A stretch of DNA of 64,000 nucleotides. Source: Chelatococcus composti (GTDB taxonomy: Bacteria > Pseudomonadota > Alphaproteobacteria > Rhizobiales > Beijerinckiaceae). The stretch's first letter is position 1, and each line of letters starts with the position of its first letter. Both the position numbers and the translations under genes were made by a program. Under the pieces are notes generated by a model, which did not search any database, was not told the origin of the DNA, and saw only the letters and a program-made list of their open reading frames with translations. Shown piece after piece: positions 22,012-30,723 of the stretch. The stretch spans positions 372,001 to 436,000 of the forward strand of contig NZ_JACHEH010000001.1 of assembly GCF_014201415.1 (NCBI RefSeq). The letters are read 5' to 3'.

Positions 22012-23133
22012 ATGAGCGACAGTACGATGCGTGAGCCGGTGCGGTGGCCCTGGCGGGAGTGGGGGCCGCGCGGCACGGCGGGGGCGAGCTTCCCGTCCTC
22101 GCTCAGCATCGAGGACGTGTATCAGTTCTACGGCGATGTGGCGGCACTCTCGGGCGTGACGCTGTCGGCGGAGCCGGGCGAGATTGTCGGGCTGCTCGGC
22201 CATTCGGGATGCGGCAAGACGACGCTGCTGCGCATCGCTGCCGGCATCGAGCGGCCGGCGGCCGGCCGGGTGGTGCTCGACGGGCGGGAGGTGGCCGGGC
22301 CGGATACTTTCGTGGAGCCGGAGGCGCGCGGCGTCGGCCTGATGTTCCAGGACTATGCCCTGTTTCCGCACCTGACTAACCTGCGCAATGTGATGTTCGG
22401 CCTGCGGCGTCTGCCGCCGGCGGAGGCAGAGAGGGTGGCCCGGCATGCGCTCTCCCGCGTCGGGCTCGAGCGTCATGCGGACGATTATCCCCACATGCTG
22501 TCAGGCGGTGAGCAGCAACGCGTCGCCCTGGCGCGGGCGGTGGCCCCGCGCCCCGGCATCCTGCTGATGGACGAGCCTTTCTCCAACCTCGACCGGCGCA
22601 TGCGCGACGTGATCCGCGACGAGACGGTGGCGCTCATGCGTGAGACCGGGGCGACCGCCATCGTCGTGACGCACGACCCGGAGGAAGCGATGCGCATCGC
22701 CGACCGCATCGTGCTGATGCGCGGCGGCAAGGTGGAGCAGATCGGTACGGCGGAGGAGCTCTATCGTCGGCCGCGGACGCTGTTCGCGGCGCGATTCTTC
22801 TGCGACTTCAATGAATTGCCTGGTGATGTGAAAGCCGGACGTGTAACGACTCCCCTGGGCACGTTCCCGGCGCCGGGCGTGCCCGACGGGCAGGCCGTCG
22901 TCTGCGTGCGTCCGCAGGGTGTCGCGCTAACCGTCCTGGACGAGGGCATACCAGGACGGATCACCATGCGGTGTTTCCTGGGGGAAGTCGACCTGCTGCA
23001 CATCACGCTGGACGGGCTGGAAAGGCCCTTGCAGGCGCGCATTCGCAACGACGGGACGTTCCGCGAGGGGCAGGATGTGGGGGTGACGATCATTCCCGAC
23101 GAAGTTCTTGTTTTCGCCGCGGGGGGAGCCTAG
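22012..23133 (+). CDS. Orphan ABC transporter ATP-binding protein, FbpC-like
   Basis: A 373-aa ATPase with a complete nucleotide-binding domain: Walker A GHSGCGKTTLL, Q-loop LMFQDYALFPH, signature LSGGEQQR, Walker B LLMDEPFSNLD and H-loop VVTHDPEEAM. A C-terminal TOBE-like regulatory domain follows (RPQGVALTVL onward). This resembles ferric/phosphonate/thiamine-type import ATPases. It has an unusual N-terminal extension of about 35 residues rich in Trp/Arg/Pro before the domain starts. No permease or binding protein is nearby; it sits between scpB (10 bp) and tatA (69 bp). GTG 22009 is an alternative start. Confidence 0.88.
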   Translation: MSDSTMREPVRWPWREWGPRGTAGASFPSSLSIEDVYQFYGDVAALSGVTLSAEPGEIVGLLGHSGCGKTTLLRIAAGIERPAAGRVVLDGREVAGPDTFVEPEARGVGLMFQDYALFPHLTNLRNVMFGLRRLPPAEAERVARHALSRVGLERHADDYPHMLSGGEQQRVALARAVAPRPGILLMDEPFSNLDRRMRDVIRDETVALMRETGATAIVVTHDPEEAMRIADRIVLMRGGKVEQIGTAEELYRRPRTLFAARFFCDFNELPGDVKAGRVTTPLGTFPAPGVPDGQAVVCVRPQGVALTVLDEGIPGRITMRCFLGEVDLLHITLDGLERPLQARIRNDGTFREGQDVGVTIIPDEVLVFAAGGA

Positions 23134-23202
23134 TTTCGGGGCGAAGTCGCAAAATGCGCCGAAGGGCGCGCGGGGACGCCGGGACGGCGTGGAGAAAAAG
23201 GT

Positions 23203-23454
23203 ATGGGTGGCGCAAGCATCTGGCATTGGATTGTCGTCGGTCTGATCGTTCTGCTGCTTTTCGGTCGCGGCAAGATCTCAGAGATGATGGGTGACGTCGC
23301 GAAGGGCATCAAAGCCTTCAAGAAGGGCATGGCGGAGGACGACACTCCCGAGGCAGCGCCCGCGAGCGCGTCCGACAAGGGCAAGGTCATCGAGCACAAG
23401 GCGACGCCTGCAGCCGAGGTCGACGCGAAGTCGAGCGAGCGCAAGGTCGGTTGA
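23203..23454 (+). CDS. tatA: Twin-arginine translocase subunit TatA
   Basis: An 83-aa single-span inner-membrane protein that forms the pore of the Tat pathway for folded proteins. The N-terminal helix ([15 protein letters not shown]) is followed by the FGRGK hinge and an amphipathic helix ([19 protein letters not shown]). The tail is charged and short. It is followed by tatB and tatC in the standard order. Confidence 0.95.
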   Translation: MGGASIWHWIVVGLIVLLLFGRGKISEMMGDVAKGIKAFKKGMAEDDTPEAAPASASDKGKVIEHKATPAAEVDAKSSERKVG

Positions 23455-23537
23455 TCCGAGACAATCGCGTGTAGCCGGCCTGGACGGGGCGCCCGGGGCG
23501 TCCCGTCGGCTTCGTGACGCAGGTAACTGAGCGCGCC

Positions 23538-24203
23538 ATGTTCGATATCGGTTGGAGCGAGCTTCTCATCATCGGGGCGGTTGCGCTCATCGTCATCGGC
23601 CCGCGCGACTTGCCGCGCACGCTGCGCGCCATCGGGCAGATGACGGCCAAGGTCCGTCGCATGGCCGGCGAGTTCCAGAGCCAGTTCAACGAGGCCATGC
23701 GGGAGGCCGAACTCGACGAGATCCGGCGCAACGTCGAGAGCGTCAAGGACGTGACCTCCGCCTTCGACAAGCCGTTCAACCCCATCGAGACAGCGCGGCG
23801 GGAAATCAAGAGCGCCATCGAGGGCGCGGGCACCGTCGCCAGGCAGGACGACGCTGCCACGAACGCCACGCCGGCCGCACCGGCGCCGGTCGATCTGCCG
23901 CCGCCGGAGCTGCCGCCTGCGCCCGATCCGGTCCAGTCGATCGCGGCTGCGCCGGCACCGGAACCTGCGCCGAACCCCGATCCGGCACCGAAACCCAGGC
24001 GCCGGACGAAGGCCGCTGTGGCCGACGGCGGCGCGCCGGCGGCCGGGGAGGCCAAGCCTGCCGCACCCTCCCGCAGGAGCCGGTCCAGTGCCGGGCCGAA
24101 GGCTGCTGACGGGCAGGAGGCGAAGCCTGTGACAACGAAGGCCCGGTCCACGGCATCGAGAAAGAAGACCGTCGCGTCTCCGGCTGACGGGGGCGAAGCA
24201 TGA
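23538..24203 (+). CDS. tatB: Twin-arginine translocase subunit TatB
   Basis: A 221-aa Tat receptor component. The N-terminal [20 protein letters not shown] with [10 protein letters not shown] is diagnostic of TatB. A long amphipathic helix ([18 protein letters not shown]) and an extended Pro/Ala/Lys-rich tail follow. An in-frame ATG at 23514 would add 8 residues; ATG 23538 gives the canonical start. Its stop overlaps tatC by ATGA. Confidence 0.95.
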   Translation: MFDIGWSELLIIGAVALIVIGPRDLPRTLRAIGQMTAKVRRMAGEFQSQFNEAMREAELDEIRRNVESVKDVTSAFDKPFNPIETARREIKSAIEGAGTVARQDDAATNATPAAPAPVDLPPPELPPAPDPVQSIAAAPAPEPAPNPDPAPKPRRRTKAAVADGGAPAAGEAKPAAPSRRSRSSAGPKAADGQEAKPVTTKARSTASRKKTVASPADGGEA

Positions 24204-24988
24204 GCCAGGAAGACATCGACGCCACGCGCGCGCCGCTCATCGACCACCTGATCGAGCTGCGCTCGCGCCTCATCAAGTCGCTCATCGCCTTCCTGGCGAT
24301 GTTCTTTCTCAGCTTCCTCTTCGCGAGGGAGATCTACAACGTCCTGATCTGGCCCTATGTCTTCGCGGCCGGGCCGGACGCGCAGGTCCAGCTCATCTAC
24401 ACGGCGCCGCTCGAATATCTGTTCACGCAGATCAAGATCGCCCTGTTCGGCGCGGCCTTCCTGTCGTTCCCGGTGGTGGCGGCGCAGATCTACATGTTCG
24501 TGGCGCCGGGCCTCTACAAGCACGAGCGCGAGGCCTTCCTGCCCTATCTCGTGGCGACGCCGGTCTTCTTCCTCATCGGCGCGGCGGTGGTCTTCTTCGT
24601 CGCCATGCCGATCGTGATGCGCTTTTCCATCGGCCAGCAGCAGGTGGCCGAGGCGGGGCAGGCGGCGATCACGCTTCTGCCGAAGGTGAGCGAGTACCTG
24701 TCGCTCATCATGACGCTGATCTTCGCCTTCGGCATCTGCTTCCAGCTTCCGGTCATCCTCACGCTGCTGGCGCGCGCCGGGCTGATCGACAGCGCCTTCC
24801 TGAAGGACAAGCGGCGCTACGCCATCGTGCTGGTCTTCGTGGTGGCCGCGGTCCTGACGCCGCCGGATGTCATCAGCCAGCTTGCCCTTGCCCTGCCGAC
24901 GCTGCTCCTTTACGAGGCTTCCATCTTCTCGGTTCGGATGATCGAGAAGAAGCGCGCGGAAGCCGAGGCCGCGCGCGAGGCGACCTGA
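24200..24988 (+). CDS. tatC: Twin-arginine translocase subunit TatC
   Basis: A 262-aa six-span inner-membrane protein that binds the twin-arginine signal. The N-terminal [18 protein letters not shown] is the conserved cytoplasmic cap, and [15 protein letters not shown] is the first periplasmic-loop signature. The C-terminal tail is charged. Translationally coupled to tatB; serS follows 50 bp later. Confidence 0.96.
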   Translation: MSQEDIDATRAPLIDHLIELRSRLIKSLIAFLAMFFLSFLFAREIYNVLIWPYVFAAGPDAQVQLIYTAPLEYLFTQIKIALFGAAFLSFPVVAAQIYMFVAPGLYKHEREAFLPYLVATPVFFLIGAAVVFFVAMPIVMRFSIGQQQVAEAGQAAITLLPKVSEYLSLIMTLIFAFGICFQLPVILTLLARAGLIDSAFLKDKRRYAIVLVFVVAAVLTPPDVISQLALALPTLLLYEASIFSVRMIEKKRAEAEAAREAT

Positions 24989-25038
24989 CGGCTGATCCGG
25001 AAGGCCGCTGCCTTGACCTTCGGCCGGTCCGGATTGCC

Positions 25039-26322
25039 ATGCACGATATCCGCTTCATTCGCGAGAATCCGAAAGCCTTTGACGAGGGCCTCGCCCGCCG
25101 CGGCCTCCCAGCCCAAGCGGAGGCCCTGATTGCGCTCGACGAGAAGCGCCGGTCCGTCATTTCCGAGCTGCAGGCCGCGCAGGAGCGGCGCAACGCCCTC
25201 TCGCGCGAGATCGGTGAGGCGAAGAAGGCCAGGGATGAGGCGCGGGCCCAGGCCCTGATGGCGGAGGTGGCCGCGCTCAAGGAGGCGATGCAGGCCGGCG
25301 AGGCTGCCGAGCGCAGGGCCATCGCCGAGCTTGAGGCTGCGCTCGCTGCCATCCCCAACCTGCCCAAGGCCGACGTACCGGATGGGCCGGACGAGACCGG
25401 CAATGTCGAGCGTCACCGGTATGGCGAAAAGCGCTCTTATGCTTTTGAGCCGAAAGAGCATTTTGATCTCGGCGAGGCGCTCGGCCAGATGGATTTCGAA
25501 ACCGCGGCCAAGCTCTCGGGTGCCCGTTTCGTGGTGCTGAAGGGGCAGCTTGCCCGGCTTGAGCGCGCCATCGGCCAGTTCATGCTGGATGTCCACACGA
25601 GCGAGCACGGCTACACCGAGGTCAGCCCGCCGCTTCTCGTGCGGGACAACGCGGTTTATGGCGTCGGGCAGCTGCCGAAGTTTGAGGAGGATCTCTTCCG
25701 GACGACGGACGACCGCTGGCTGATCTCGACAGCCGAGGTGCCGCTGACGAACCTTGTCCGCGAATCGATCCTGTCCGAGGAGGAGCTGCCCAAGCGCTTC
25801 ACGGCGCTGACGCCGTGCTTCCGCTCCGAGGCGGGCTCGGCCGGGCGCGACACGCGCGGCATGCTGCGGCAGCATCAGTTCTCCAAGGTCGAACTCGTGT
25901 CGATCACGACGCCGGAGGCGTCCGCGGACGAGCACGAGCGCATGCTCGCCGCTGCCGAGGCCGTGCTGAAGAAGCTGGACCTGCACTATCGCGTCGTGAC
26001 GCTGTGCACTGGCGACATGGGCTTCGCCTCGCAGAAGACCTACGACATTGAAGTGTGGCTGCCGGGGCAGGGCGCCTACCGTGAAATCTCGTCCTGCTCG
26101 GTCTGCGGCGACTTCCAGGCCCGGCGCATGCGCGCCCGCTACCGGCCGAAGGATGCGAAGGAGCCGCGCTTCGTCCATACCCTGAACGGTTCAGGCACGG
26201 CTGTCGGGCGTGCGCTCATCGCCGTCATGGAGACGTGGCAGAACGAGGATGGCTCCATCACCGTCCCTCCGGCGCTGGTGAGCTACATGGGCGGCGTTAC
26301 GCGAATCGAGAGAGCGGGCTGA
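25039..26322 (+). CDS. serS: Seryl-tRNA synthetase
   Basis: A 427-aa class II synthetase that charges tRNA-Ser (and tRNA-Sec where present). Residues 1-110 form the antiparallel coiled-coil arm that grips the tRNA variable arm. The catalytic core shows the serine-site motif STAEVPLTN, motif 2 in [16 protein letters not shown] and motif 3 in [19 protein letters not shown]. Length is typical. It sits one base before surE, in one transcript with it. Confidence 0.97.
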   Translation: MHDIRFIRENPKAFDEGLARRGLPAQAEALIALDEKRRSVISELQAAQERRNALSREIGEAKKARDEARAQALMAEVAALKEAMQAGEAAERRAIAELEAALAAIPNLPKADVPDGPDETGNVERHRYGEKRSYAFEPKEHFDLGEALGQMDFETAAKLSGARFVVLKGQLARLERAIGQFMLDVHTSEHGYTEVSPPLLVRDNAVYGVGQLPKFEEDLFRTTDDRWLISTAEVPLTNLVRESILSEEELPKRFTALTPCFRSEAGSAGRDTRGMLRQHQFSKVELVSITTPEASADEHERMLAAAEAVLKKLDLHYRVVTLCTGDMGFASQKTYDIEVWLPGQGAYREISSCSVCGDFQARRMRARYRPKDAKEPRFVHTLNGSGTAVGRALIAVMETWQNEDGSITVPPALVSYMGGVTRIERAG

Positions 26323-26323
26323 C

Positions 26324-27085
26324 ATGCGCATTCTGTTGACCAACGACGACGGCATCCACGCCCCTGGCCTCAAGGTGCTGGAGGAGATCGCGCGCGAGCT
26401 GTCGGACGACCTGTGGATTTTCGCGCCGGAGACGGACCAGAGCGGCGTCTCGCACTCGCTGTCGCTCAACGATCCGCTGCGCCTGCGCATGGTCGACGAG
26501 CGCCGCTATGCCGTGAAGGGCACGCCGACGGATTGCGTCATCATGGGCCTGCGCCATGTGCTGAAGGACAATCCGCCCGATCTCATCCTGTCCGGCGTCA
26601 ACCGCGGCCAGAACGTCGCCGAGGATGTGACCTACTCCGGCACCATCGCCGGGGCGATGGAGGGGACGCTGCTCGGCGTACCGTCGATTGCGCTGTCGCA
26701 GGCCTACGGTTCCTACGGGCGCGCGGCCATTCCGTGGAACTGCGCCCGCACGCATGCGCCGGGCGTCATCCGTCGCCTCATCGAGGCGGGAATCGAGCCG
26801 GGCATCCTCGTCAACGTCAACTTCCCGGCCTGCGAGCCCTCGGAGGTGAAGGGCACGGCCGTGACGGTGCAGGGGCGGCGCGACCAGGCGCTCCTCAACA
26901 TCGAGGAGCGGCACGACGGGCGCGGCAATCCCTACTACTGGCTGATCTTCGCCCGCGAGAAGCAGGAGGCCGGAGCCGGCACGGACCTGCGCGCCATCGC
27001 CGAGAACCGCATATCCATCACGCCGCTCGAGCTCGATCTGACGCACGAGCCGACTATGACGCGCTATGCGCGAATTTTTGGGTAA
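26324..27085 (+). CDS. surE: 5'/3'-nucleotidase SurE
   Basis: A 253-aa metal-dependent nucleoside monophosphatase linked to stationary-phase survival. The metal-site motif [15 protein letters not shown] is at the N-terminus (Asp8, Asp9), and [13 protein letters not shown] and [19 protein letters not shown] complete the active site. It overlaps pcm by 20 bases. The surE-pcm-nlpD-like order mirrors the one known from enterobacteria. Confidence 0.96.
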   Translation: MRILLTNDDGIHAPGLKVLEEIARELSDDLWIFAPETDQSGVSHSLSLNDPLRLRMVDERRYAVKGTPTDCVIMGLRHVLKDNPPDLILSGVNRGQNVAEDVTYSGTIAGAMEGTLLGVPSIALSQAYGSYGRAAIPWNCARTHAPGVIRRLIEAGIEPGILVNVNFPACEPSEVKGTAVTVQGRRDQALLNIEERHDGRGNPYYWLIFAREKQEAGAGTDLRAIAENRISITPLELDLTHEPTMTRYARIFG

Positions 27086-27767
27086 GACCGGCACCTTCGA
27101 CGACGCGGACGACGACGCCGGGCCGATTACCGGCGCGGAGGAGACTGTCGCCTTCCTTCTGAGCCTCAGGGCCAAGGGCATCCGCGACACGGCTGTGCTG
27201 AGGGCGATGGAAGTGGTGCCGCGGGACCTCTTTGCCCCGAGGCGCTTCGCCGATCTTGCCCGCGCCGACGTGTCGCTGCCGCTGCCCTGTGGCCAGACCA
27301 TGACGGCTCCCGGCATCATTGCCGCGATGCTGACGGCGCTCGCCGTGCAGCGGCACCACCGCGTGCTCGAGATCGGCACCGGCTCCGGCTATCTCTCGGC
27401 AGTTCTCGGCAATCTCGGGCGCGAGGTCATCTCCATCGAGCGGTTCCGCACGCTGGCGCTCGCGGCGGCCGAGCGGGTGGCTTCGCTCGGCATGCCACAC
27501 GTGCGCATCATGCCTGGCGACGGCCTCGGCATCGGCAATCTCGGCGGTCCCTTCGACCGCGTCATCCTCAACGGCCTCGTTGCATCCGTGCCAGCGGCCC
27601 TCACATCGACCCTGCCTCCCGGAGGCCGTCTGGTGGCGGCGCGGGTCGTGGACGGGGTCTCGCGCATCGTTATGATCGAGCGCGGCGCCGACGGCGAGCT
27701 GGCAGAGACGCCATTGCAGCCGGCGCGCATGCCGCCGCTCGTCCGCGGCCTTGCCCGTGCGCTTTGA
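27066..27767 (+). CDS. pcm: Protein-L-isoaspartate O-methyltransferase
   Basis: A 233-aa SAM-dependent enzyme that repairs isoaspartyl damage in aged proteins. The family motif [17 protein letters not shown] precedes the SAM-binding motif [15 protein letters not shown] near residues 100-114; [11 protein letters not shown] is also typical. The start overlaps the surE end by 20 bases, so it is translated by coupling or reinitiation. [13 protein letters not shown] marks the post-II region. Confidence 0.94.
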   Translation: MREFLGKTGTFDDADDDAGPITGAEETVAFLLSLRAKGIRDTAVLRAMEVVPRDLFAPRRFADLARADVSLPLPCGQTMTAPGIIAAMLTALAVQRHHRVLEIGTGSGYLSAVLGNLGREVISIERFRTLALAAAERVASLGMPHVRIMPGDGLGIGNLGGPFDRVILNGLVASVPAALTSTLPPGGRLVAARVVDGVSRIVMIERGADGELAETPLQPARMPPLVRGLARAL

Positions 27768-27898
27768 GGCGAGGGGAAAAGGCTTTCCCGCGTTGCCAGC
27801 CTTACCATGCGTGCGGCCCGCGGCCGGCATCGCAACGGTTGCTTAACCTGAATCTCTTTTAATCACCCTAGATGCGTTGCGTTCTCGTGGGTGGTTCA

Positions 27899-29074
27899 AT
27901 GGGTCAGAGCGTTGTCAACGAGCAGTCGCGGCTCCTGGTGCGCCTCGCTGCTGTCAGCCTGGTGGCAGGCGTTGCGGCCGGCTGCAGCTCGGATGTGATG
28001 CGCTTCACGGATGATCCGTTCTCGAACCCCTTCAAGGATCCCGGCGTGACCGGCAGCATCCAGCCCTCGCCGCCGGCGCCCGTCGCAAGCCAGCCGCTGT
28101 CCTCGCCCGCCGTGGCCTCCACCTACCGGCCAGCGCAGTCCGTGCAGCAGGCAGCCTATGCAACGCCCCAGCCTGCGAGGGCGACCAGCGCGCCGCCCCC
28201 TGTCACCGGCAGCGCGAACGGCTGGACGGCCCAGGGCGGAACCCCCATCTACGTCGGCACCGGTGACACCCTCGCGAGCATCTCCGGCCGTTACGGAGTG
28301 CCCATGGCCGCCATTCTGGCCGCCAACGGCCTGACCAGCGCATCGCAGATCACCCCGGGGCGCCAGATCGTCATCCCCGTCTATAATCCCGGCGCGTCGT
28401 CCGTCGCTGCTGCGCCGCAGCCGGTGAAGGTGGCCGCTGCCGGCAATAGCGTGCCCGCGCCCGCCCCGGCGCCTGTTCCGCCGCGGGCCTCGCGTCCGGT
28501 CGTCCAGGCGGCTCCGCAGTCCGCGCCGTCCAGGCCGGCCGAGAAGCCGGTTCAGGTGGCAAAGCTCGAGCCCAAGGCCGAGCCGGCCAAGCAGGAGGTG
28601 AAGGCTGCGCCGGCGCCGGCGCCGGTCGAGGCCGCGAAACCGGCGGAAAAGGCGCCCGAGCCCACTCGGACGGCGAGCCTCAATCCATCGGAGGTCGCGG
28701 GCGGGCTCGAGTTCCGCTGGCCGGCGCGCGGCCGCGTCATCGCCGGCTTCGGTGGCAAGGGAGGCAACGAGGGCATCAACATCGCCCTGCCGGAGGGCAC
28801 GCCCGTCAAGGCGGCTGAGAGCGGCACGGTGGCCTATGCCGGCAACGAGCTCAAGGGCTACGGCAATCTCATCCTCATCCGCCACGATAACGGCTGGGTG
28901 AGTGCCTATGCCCACAACAGCGAGCTGCTCGTGAAGCGCGGGGACACCGTGCGCCGTGGGCAGACGATCGCCAAGTCCGGGCAGACCGGCAACGTGTCCT
29001 CCCCGCAGCTCCACTTCGAGCTGCGGCGCGGCTCGAGCCCGGTCGACCCGATGCCGTATCTCGCGGGATTGTGA
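27899..29074 (+). CDS. NlpD/DipM-like LysM and degenerate M23 (LytM) lipoprotein
   Basis: A 391-aa envelope protein. The N-terminus is a lipoprotein-type signal with Cys29 in GVAAGCSSD. A LysM peptidoglycan-binding domain occupies about residues 116-162 (YVGTGDTLASISGRYGVP). After a long Pro/Ala/Lys linker comes a C-terminal LytM domain. That domain lacks key zinc ligands: the HxxxD site reads NEGIN and the HxH site reads QLH. It is therefore probably an amidase activator, as NlpD and EnvC are, rather than a peptidase. The position after surE-pcm supports NlpD. ATG 27872 is an alternative start. Confidence 0.87.
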   Translation: MGQSVVNEQSRLLVRLAAVSLVAGVAAGCSSDVMRFTDDPFSNPFKDPGVTGSIQPSPPAPVASQPLSSPAVASTYRPAQSVQQAAYATPQPARATSAPPPVTGSANGWTAQGGTPIYVGTGDTLASISGRYGVPMAAILAANGLTSASQITPGRQIVIPVYNPGASSVAAAPQPVKVAAAGNSVPAPAPAPVPPRASRPVVQAAPQSAPSRPAEKPVQVAKLEPKAEPAKQEVKAAPAPAPVEAAKPAEKAPEPTRTASLNPSEVAGGLEFRWPARGRVIAGFGGKGGNEGINIALPEGTPVKAAESGTVAYAGNELKGYGNLILIRHDNGWVSAYAHNSELLVKRGDTVRRGQTIAKSGQTGNVSSPQLHFELRRGSSPVDPMPYLAGL

Positions 29075-29115
29075 GAGGGACTCTTCGCGCCACGGCCCGA
29101 TGATCAGGGACGAAC

Positions 29116-29145
29116 GATCGGTACGCGTGAGACCCCGTACCGATC
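29116..29145. repeat. Perfect inverted repeat with 10-bp arms
   Basis: GATCGGTACG (29116-29125) pairs with CGTACCGATC (29136-29145) over a 10-base loop. It lies 42 bp after the nlpD-like stop and 9 bp before the terminator hairpin, so the two hairpins are in tandem. No T tract follows it. Confidence 0.7.
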
Positions 29146-29154
29146 CCAGGAGGC

Positions 29155-29185
29155 GGGCCCGGCGTGTGCCGGGCCCGTTTTCCTT
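29155..29185 (+). terminator. Intrinsic terminator of the serS-surE-pcm-nlpD-like operon
   Basis: A perfect 9-bp stem pairs GGGCCCGGC (29155-29163) with GCCGGGCCC (29168-29176) around GTGT. GTTTTCCTTTG follows. It ends right before the convergent DUF815 gene. Confidence 0.85.
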
Positions 29186-29188
29186 TGC

Positions 29189-30103
29189 TCAGGCGTCGAG
29201 TCGGCGGCCGAGCCGCCCGGCGAGGTCCTGGATGAACTGCCAGGCCGTGCGGCCGGAGCGGGCGCCGCGCGTGGTCGCCCATTCGAGCGCCTCGGCACGC
29301 AGACGCTCCGGCTCGTAGTCGAGGCCGAAATGCGCAGCGTAGCCGTTGATCATGTCGAGATACTCGTCCTGGCTGCACTTGTGGAAGCCGAGCCACAGGC
29401 CGAAGCGGTCGGACAGGGAGACCTTCTCCTCCACGGCCTCACCCGGGTTGATGGCCGTCGAGCGCTCGTTCTCCATCATGTCGCGCGGCAGCAGGTGGCG
29501 ACGGTTGGAGGTGGCGTAGAAGATGACGTTTTGCGGGCGCCCCTCGATGCCGCCTTCGAGCACGGCCTTCAGCGACTTGTAGGAGGTGTCGTCGGTGTCG
29601 AAGGACAGGTCGTCGCAGAAGACGATGAACCGGTGCGGATCGGCCTTGAGCAGCGCCATCAGGGCCGGCAGGCTCTCGATGTCCTCGCGGTGGATCTCCA
29701 CCAGCTTCAGCGGGCGGGCACCGTCACCGGCCAGCCGCACGTTGGTCTCGGCGTGGATGGCCTTGACGAGGGAGGACTTGCCCATGCCGCGCGCGCCCCA
29801 CAGCAGGGCGTTGTTGGCGGGCAGGCCGCGGGCGAAGCGCTCGGTGTTCTCCGCCAGCACGTCGCGCATGCGGTCGATGCCGCGCAGGAGGACGAGATCG
29901 ACCCTGTTGACCTTCGGAACGGGGTCGAGTCGGGCCGGGGAGGGATGCCAGACGAAGGCGTCCGCCGCATCGAAATCGGGCGCCGTCGGGGCGGGCGGAG
30001 CGATTCTCTCGAGGGCGTCGGCGATCCGCCTCAGCGTCGCCAGCAGGGCGTCCGTGTTCGGGCTGTCGGTGGTCGGTTGTACGGGCATTCCTCGGCCTGT
30101 CAT
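29189..30103 (-). CDS. DUF815 family AAA-type ATPase
   Basis: A 304-aa P-loop ATPase of the DUF815 family, conserved in Alphaproteobacteria and of uncertain role. Walker A is LWGARGMGKSSL near residues 101-112. A Walker B-like strand is RFIVFCDDLSFD near residues 154-165, followed by a sensor-type segment VIFYATSNRRHLLP. A C-terminal helical part with QDEYLDMINGYAAHFGL completes it. There are no membrane segments. It stands alone between two plus-strand operons and is convergent with the upstream terminator. Confidence 0.88.
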   Translation of the reverse strand: MTGRGMPVQPTTDSPNTDALLATLRRIADALERIAPPAPTAPDFDAADAFVWHPSPARLDPVPKVNRVDLVLLRGIDRMRDVLAENTERFARGLPANNALLWGARGMGKSSLVKAIHAETNVRLAGDGARPLKLVEIHREDIESLPALMALLKADPHRFIVFCDDLSFDTDDTSYKSLKAVLEGGIEGRPQNVIFYATSNRRHLLPRDMMENERSTAINPGEAVEEKVSLSDRFGLWLGFHKCSQDEYLDMINGYAAHFGLDYEPERLRAEALEWATTRGARSGRTAWQFIQDLAGRLGRRLDA

Positions 30104-30223
30104 TCCTCGTTAGACTTGTGCCTGCGTGCCCGCGGCGGCAGCCGGCGGCCGGCGCCGGACAAACGGCAGCGGCCACGCCGACGGACGGGTGATGTCGTGC
30201 CGTCGGCCGTCACCACGGGCGGT

Positions 30224-30251
30224 TTGCTTTCAGCGGGCTCATCGTTATAGT
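30224..30251 (+). promoter_or_regulatory. Candidate sigma-70 type promoter of yajC-secDF
   Basis: TTGCTT (30224-30229) and TATAGT (30246-30251) are separated by 16 bp. This lies about 70 bp upstream of the chosen yajC start, in the 217-bp gap between the divergent DUF815 and yajC genes. Confidence 0.45.
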
Positions 30252-30320
30252 CCGCGCGCTCTAATAACCCTTTGCGCCGCATGCATGCCAGCGATGCGGT
30301 TTCTCGCCGGAGGTCCGTCA

Positions 30321-30662
30321 GTGATCACGCCAGCCTTCGCCCAGTCCGCCGGATCGGCCGGTGGGGGCGACATGCTCATCCAGCTCGTTCCGTTCATCCT
30401 CATCTTCGTCATCATGTGGTTCCTCATCATCCGTCCGCAGCAGCGGCGGGTGAAGGCCCACCAGGAGATGATCAAGAACGTGCGGCGCGGTGACACCGTC
30501 GTCACCTCCGGCGGTCTCGTCGCCAAGGTGACCAAGGTCGTGGACGACGGCGAGATCGAGGTGGAGATTGCCGAGGGCGTCAAGGCGCGCCTCGTCCGCG
30601 GCATGATCTCCGAGGTCCGTTCCAAGTCCGAGCCGGTCAAGACCGAGGCACCGAAGAGCTGA
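30321..30662 (+). CDS. yajC: Sec translocase accessory subunit YajC
   Basis: A 113-aa single-span membrane protein that joins SecD/SecF in the holotranslocon. The helix LVPFILIFVIMWFLIIRPQQRR is the family signature, followed by GDTVVTSGGLVAKV and a short charged tail. The frame is open upstream with ATG codons at 30285 and 30294. However, the GTG at 30321 has a perfect GGAGG 7 bp before it and gives the standard short start ITPAFAQ, so I place the start there. secD begins 61 bp downstream. Confidence 0.93.
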   Translation: MITPAFAQSAGSAGGGDMLIQLVPFILIFVIMWFLIIRPQQRRVKAHQEMIKNVRRGDTVVTSGGLVAKVTKVVDDGEIEVEIAEGVKARLVRGMISEVRSKSEPVKTEAPKS

Positions 30663-30723
30663 TTGATATCGCGCGCGGCGCCGCCCACGGCCGCCGCGCC
30701 CCGCCCTGCGTCAAGGCTGTCCC

